Below are positions 60,201-64,000 of a stretch of DNA of 64,000 bases, piece by piece. The translations under genes were made by a program, and so were the position numbers. This DNA is from Musa acuminata AAA Group (lineage: Eukaryota; Streptophyta; Magnoliopsida; Zingiberales; Musaceae). The notes under the pieces were generated by a model. That model saw nothing but the letters and a program-made list of their open reading frames with translations. It ran no database searches and was not told the origin of the DNA. Location of the stretch: NCBI RefSeq assembly GCF_036884655.1, contig NC_088330.1, forward strand, positions 35,712,001 through 35,776,000, read 5' to 3'. Within the stretch, counting starts at the first letter, position 1. Each line of letters begins with the position of its first letter.

Positions 60201-63200
60201 AGGGGAGAAAAGTGAAATCATTATTACTCTCATCAGTAGAACAAGGCTGGTCACAACCACCTGTTTCTAAACTGAAGAGAAAACTCATTTTATTTGAATT
60301 TCCCAGCTAGCACAGGCATTATCTAAAGTTAAATTTACAACTCATATAAAATGCTGAAATTTTGATTATCATATGCACAGATCTGAACGCAAGGATTTAA
60401 ATATTAGTCCATGTGGAATACCATTCAATCAGCGAACCAATACAATATGTAAACATCACCGTGCGATCAACTGTCTTACTATGGTTGATGTACTGTGAAA
60501 CAGTATTGGGTTGGAAGTTGGAACCATACAGCTTGGTAAGGAAGTGTAAAAAGTTGAATCCTAGTCTGCATCAAAACTGCTAAACGACAAATTATTACCT
60601 CTTCTTTACTCAATGCATCAATACAGATGATTCGATGTCTGAAACTTGATGCGAACACTGCAAGAAGAAATGCACTGGGACCTATGGTGGTGTTTTGAGA
60701 ATTAGATTGTAATGAATCCTTATTCATTTTCCATAACTTCAGCATTCCTCTAGGGTCTGATGTAAAAAGATAGCTGCATGATCGAAAACACAAAATTGAG
60801 GAAAAGTGGAACATTTGAATAGTAAAAAGGATAAATAAAAATTAAGTTTCCATACCTACTACCCAATGATCTGCACCAATGGACTCCTAGCAGCTGTCTC
60901 TCCATTTCTGCTGACCAAGAAAAAGATAATGACACTTTGGGGGCATGGTCTCCATTGGTCAGACTGACAACTGTCACTTTTCCATTACCATCTCCAATTG
61001 CAACAATTTCTTCCACATCTAAAGAGAACTCTGAGAAGTTTCTGGACAATATATCAATACAAATAATCTGTGCTTCACTTACTTGGATAAGTTCAGTCCA
61101 CTTTACATTCCCAGGATTGGACAATTCAGCATGATACAAATACCCATTATTCGTAGCGACAAAAAGTATATTCTCTCGAGTAAACCGTATGCATCTAACA
61201 TACTCACTTTTGCTGCAGCACCATCGATAACAAGTGTAAAGGACATATGATGTTATAAAGTAAACAACTGGAAAACAGCATGTTTCACATTTAATGAATG
61301 GCACATGAAAACAAGTTCATACTTGGCTGACAGACAGATCTATCAAGTTGACAATACCAACTAGCCATGTTTTGCAATTGATAATGGTCAAAATTTTAAT
61401 GTGCTTATAGCATATACTGCTTCCAAACATCCCATGTCAATAAAACATGATATTCTGATTGTCCCAGAAGCAACTGTTGGTCCATATTTAGCAACCAGGA
61501 GAGCATGTACCAGTACAACAAATTTACAGGAGAATTGAAGGTTAAAGCTTCCTGCCTAGCCAAAGGTCACATATCAATTATCCCCCATAGTAAGGCAAAG
61601 CTAGAATCAATTTGAGTGGGTGCAGATATACCTCATTCTGTGGTGAATCTTATTGTTGGCACCCTTTGGCAATATAATCTGCTTGTATGGTTCAGCATAC
61701 AGCCTATAATCATCATGTGACCATTAGGATGAGGATGGTACCACTAGACAAAGTAAGGATCCTTATGACTTCGAATTAGAGAGGAATGTGCTTGAAAATC
61801 TATTCCTAGTCCTTTTATACAGACATGGTAGCCAGTTTTGGACATTACTAACTATCACACTTGGTAAGCCAAATAGAAATTTGAAACAATAAGTTTGCTA
61901 AGATTATTTATCAAAGTGCTACAAATATGGTAAAATCTATTGACCATTGGATGATATCAAAAGAGAATGGCCCCATATTGACCTGTAGGTCTATGACTAG
62001 AAAACTTAATGAGCATCTAGCTAGATGTTATATACCCATGCTCAACAATGCATACATTAGGATTGATCAAGATGGACTAGGGTATCAGTAAAACAGTTTT
62101 CATCGACTACAAAATGATCACATCTCCAGAACAACTTGTTCAAAAAATTTACTTCAAATCAAGGTGAAAAAAGCAGCCCAGTGCATAATGCAGCGGTCCA
62201 TGTAGGAGATGGTGAGAATCAACATCGCCCTTGCAAATAGAGAAGATATTTCTCTGACTCAAATCCAAGTCACACATATTGCAACAGACTAAACTTGTTG
62301 TGACACCAAGACTTACCCTAAAGGAAGAAAATAATTGAAGTTGTGTTTAATTGTGAATAACAAAAGCACATTCAAGTTTGTTTGACTGGGATTTTTTTCA
62401 AAGATGAATATCATTCCACGCAAATCCAAGTCACACAGGTTGCAACAGACCAAACTTGTGAAACCAAGAATTACCCTGAAGGAAGGAAAAAATTGAAGTT
62501 GTGCTTAATTATGAATAACAAAAGCACATTCAAATTTGTTTGACTGGGATTTTCTTCAAAGCTGAATATCATTCTACGCAAATCCAAGTCACACAGGTTG
62601 CAACAGACCAAACTTGTGAAACCAAGAATTACCCTGAAGGAAGGAAAAAATTGAAGTTGTGCTTAATTATGAATAACAAAAGCACATTCAAATTTGTTTG
62701 ACTGGGATTTTCTTCAAAGCTGGATATCATTCCACACACCCCTTTCCAGAAAACAGACCAGAATTTTTATCACAAATATATTGCTGATATGCACCTTTTA
62801 AGCACAAAAACATTCTAAACAGTAAAAAGGACAGCCAAAGCAGACCAGCATTTCATAGATTTTTTTCCTTTTCCCAAGAGTCAAATTCCAGCTATATTGT
62901 TTCTTTCTTCTTGGTGTTAGTGACAGAAATGATCTTAAGAGTACTGAATATGCACAGCCGTCACAACCCTTCTACTTCTGATCTCTGAGGTAGACACAAG
63001 TTCCTATGCTGCTATATCAACCATGTGAAGCACTTGCAGAAAATTAGACACTATTACATATTGTTAACTGCTATCCACTAACATCCCTGATGTCTGATAA
63101 GTCTTAGCAGTGTCATCAAAAAGTACAAGACATCTGATAAAGGAAAAGACAAGATATTTCTGATTTGCAAATGAGTATCTATTTTAGATTAGCATTTTAA

Positions 63201-63681
63201 GACATTTTTTTTTCATATTGCATGCCCAAGTGGTCATATTTCAAAAATAAAGAAGTTGAATGTGAGAAAGATCAAAAAGTATACCTGTCCATCAGACCAA
63301 GCTGCTTTGTTAATTTAGGAGCACAAATTTCAAAAATTTCTCTCTGATCCTTTAGATCATCTATTAAGCCACCTTGTTCTCTTGTCTCCATAGATGAAGA
63401 AGAATAGAGTTGATGCACTTTGATTGTAGAATCAAATCCCGCACTAACAAGAAGTGAAGAATCTGGATCATACAAACACCGCCATATGCCTCTTCCACTG
63501 CATTGATTGCAGTAATTAGTTAAACTAAAACTGCAAGAAGGCAGCATTTAACTACTGCTAGTGATGCTTAAATTTATTACAATGTGATGACCGCTTACAT
63601 ATGTTCCTTGAATATCATTAATAGGTTACCATTCATTCCCCAAGCTCGACATGTACAGTCCTCGCCAGCTGTAATTACTAC
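54268..63681 (-). CDS. WDR6/TRM734 homologue (tRNA Nm34 methyltransferase subunit), 5' end outside the window
   Basis: Sixteen exons on the minus strand join in phase to 1083 aa plus stop: 63681-63599, 63497-63285, 61703-61632, 61212-60856, 60773-60599, 60024-59833, 59760-59554, 59473-59381, 58162-57966, 57075-56524, 56387-56307, 56120-56053, 55626-55021, 54956-54849, 54601-54448 and 54361-54268. Many WD40 blades are visible: VVITAGEDCTCRAWG, LVSAGFDSTIKVHQL, LYAEPYKQIILPKGANNK, FVATNNGYLYHAEL, SWIATGCEDGSVRLAR, FLISGSTDGSITFWDL, WAFSTGLDQRIRCWKI. The block DNDWRYLAVTAFLLKH is typical of the plant WDR6 family (Arabidopsis AT4G01860). WDR6, like yeast Rtt10/Trm734, pairs with the FTSJ1/Trm7 methyltransferase to 2'-O-methylate tRNA position 34. 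The N-terminal exons lie past 64000. Introns hold several local duplications; the coding part looks intact. Confidence 0.9.
57364..57608. repeat. 123-bp tandem duplication in a WDR6 intron
   Basis: A block with tactttccttttggc, then ttatgacaagga and atatagttgtctgcaattcc starts at 57364 and repeats from 57487. The copies differ by several substitutions and small indels. It lies in the intron between the exons ending at 57966 and 57075. Confidence 0.85.
58122..58318. repeat. 99-bp tandem duplication covering a WDR6 exon start and its splice acceptor
   Basis: Positions 58122-58220 hold the first coding bases of the exon 58162-57966 plus upstream intron. Positions 58221-58318 are a diverged second copy (shared accacccaaagcctatgaac, atcatggaa). 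On the minus strand the true acceptor reads TTTTTCAG/GACC; in the extra copy it reads CTTTTCGG/GACC, so the AG is lost. The extra copy therefore cannot be used as an exon start. Confidence 0.85.
62261..62740. repeat. Three-copy tandem repeat, about 159-bp unit, in a WDR6 intron
   Basis: Units begin at aaatccaagtcacac at 62261, 62422 and 62580. Each carries gcaacagac, then aagcacattcaa and tttgactgggat. Copies 2 and 3 are almost identical; copy 1 is more diverged. The array lies in the 1.6-kb intron between exons 63497-63285 and 61703-61632. Confidence 0.92.
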
Positions 63682-64000
63682 CTATACAAAAAAAGCTCAG
63701 AATAAGCAATGAGAGAGAGTAAGAATGACACAGTAGAAGTATAATAGCACAAAACCAAGCTAAGCCCTACATATCAATTGACAACATTAGGAAGCAGAAA
63801 CACCACAATGTATGAACAAGCACTTTATAAAAAAATAATATAAGATAAGACCTCATATCAATGATTTTAACTCTCATACACGGAGAAAATTTCAATCATT
63901 TACACCCAATGAGTATAACAAAGAGATTCTTGAGTTTGCTGACAGAGGTCCATATCACTGAGCAAATAACTTCTTTTAGAGATACAATAAGGAACCTGTT
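63682..64000 (-). other. Intron of the WDR6 homologue at the right edge
   Basis: This AT-rich sequence upstream of the first visible exon has no coding signal that continues the WDR6 frame. The last bases (aacaggttcc when read on the minus strand) could contain a splice donor of the preceding exon, most of which lies outside. Confidence 0.4.

Overview
The window is nuclear DNA from a flowering plant, most likely a monocot. Genes are split by many GT-AG introns, intergenic DNA is AT-rich, and there are plant-only families: a subgroup-20 R2R3-MYB, a class III acyl-CoA-binding protein, a CCHC cold-shock protein and XCT. One Ty3/gypsy element looks like a Galadriel-lineage chromovirus and another like a Tat-lineage element. 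A Musaceae or other Zingiberales source fits, but that is inference. Exon structures below were assembled by hand from splice sites and reading-frame continuity.

Layout. 410-4115 (+): 11-exon gene for a Q/H-rich plant protein of unknown function. About 4.9-10.4 kb: decayed Tat-like Ty3/gypsy element with gag-protease-RT on the minus strand and an additional ORF on the plus strand. 10801-15630 (+): XCT (XAP5 family), complete, 12 exons, 336 aa. 16483-22279 (+): TRAP-alpha (SSR1), complete, 8 exons, 254 aa. 23350-23952 (+): intronless cold-shock/zinc-knuckle protein, 200 aa. 27992-29767 (+): class III acyl-CoA-binding protein, 4 exons, 347 aa. 32872-37228 (+): internally deleted Galadriel-like chromovirus with two recognisable LTRs. 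37780-40740 (-), with a leader intron reaching 43567: TFIIS N-terminal-domain protein, 986 aa. About 44.4-47.4 kb (+): coding-looking patches that do not join into a gene. 49179-50087 (-): R2R3-MYB, 3 exons, 250 aa. 54268-63681 (-): the last 16 exons (1083 aa) of a WDR6/TRM734 homologue whose 5' end lies beyond the right edge.

The intact genes are mostly housekeeping or regulatory: ER translocation, RNA chaperoning, splicing and clock function, tRNA Nm34 modification, transcription, lipid carriage. They do not form a pathway. What stands out structurally is the number of local direct duplications: 40/80-bp, 63-bp, 99-bp, 123-bp, about 159-bp x3, 291-bp, about 382-bp and a 682-bp-spaced pair. 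They lie in introns, LTRs and intergenic DNA. I found no biosynthetic cluster, CRISPR array, rRNA or tRNA gene, and nothing I would call a new biological system. The most unusual items are the antisense ORF in the Tat-like element, the deletion/duplication history of the chromovirus, the near-identical 291-bp duplication in a leader intron, the repeated DLN motifs in the TFIIS-domain protein, and a duplicated WDR6 exon start with a destroyed splice acceptor.
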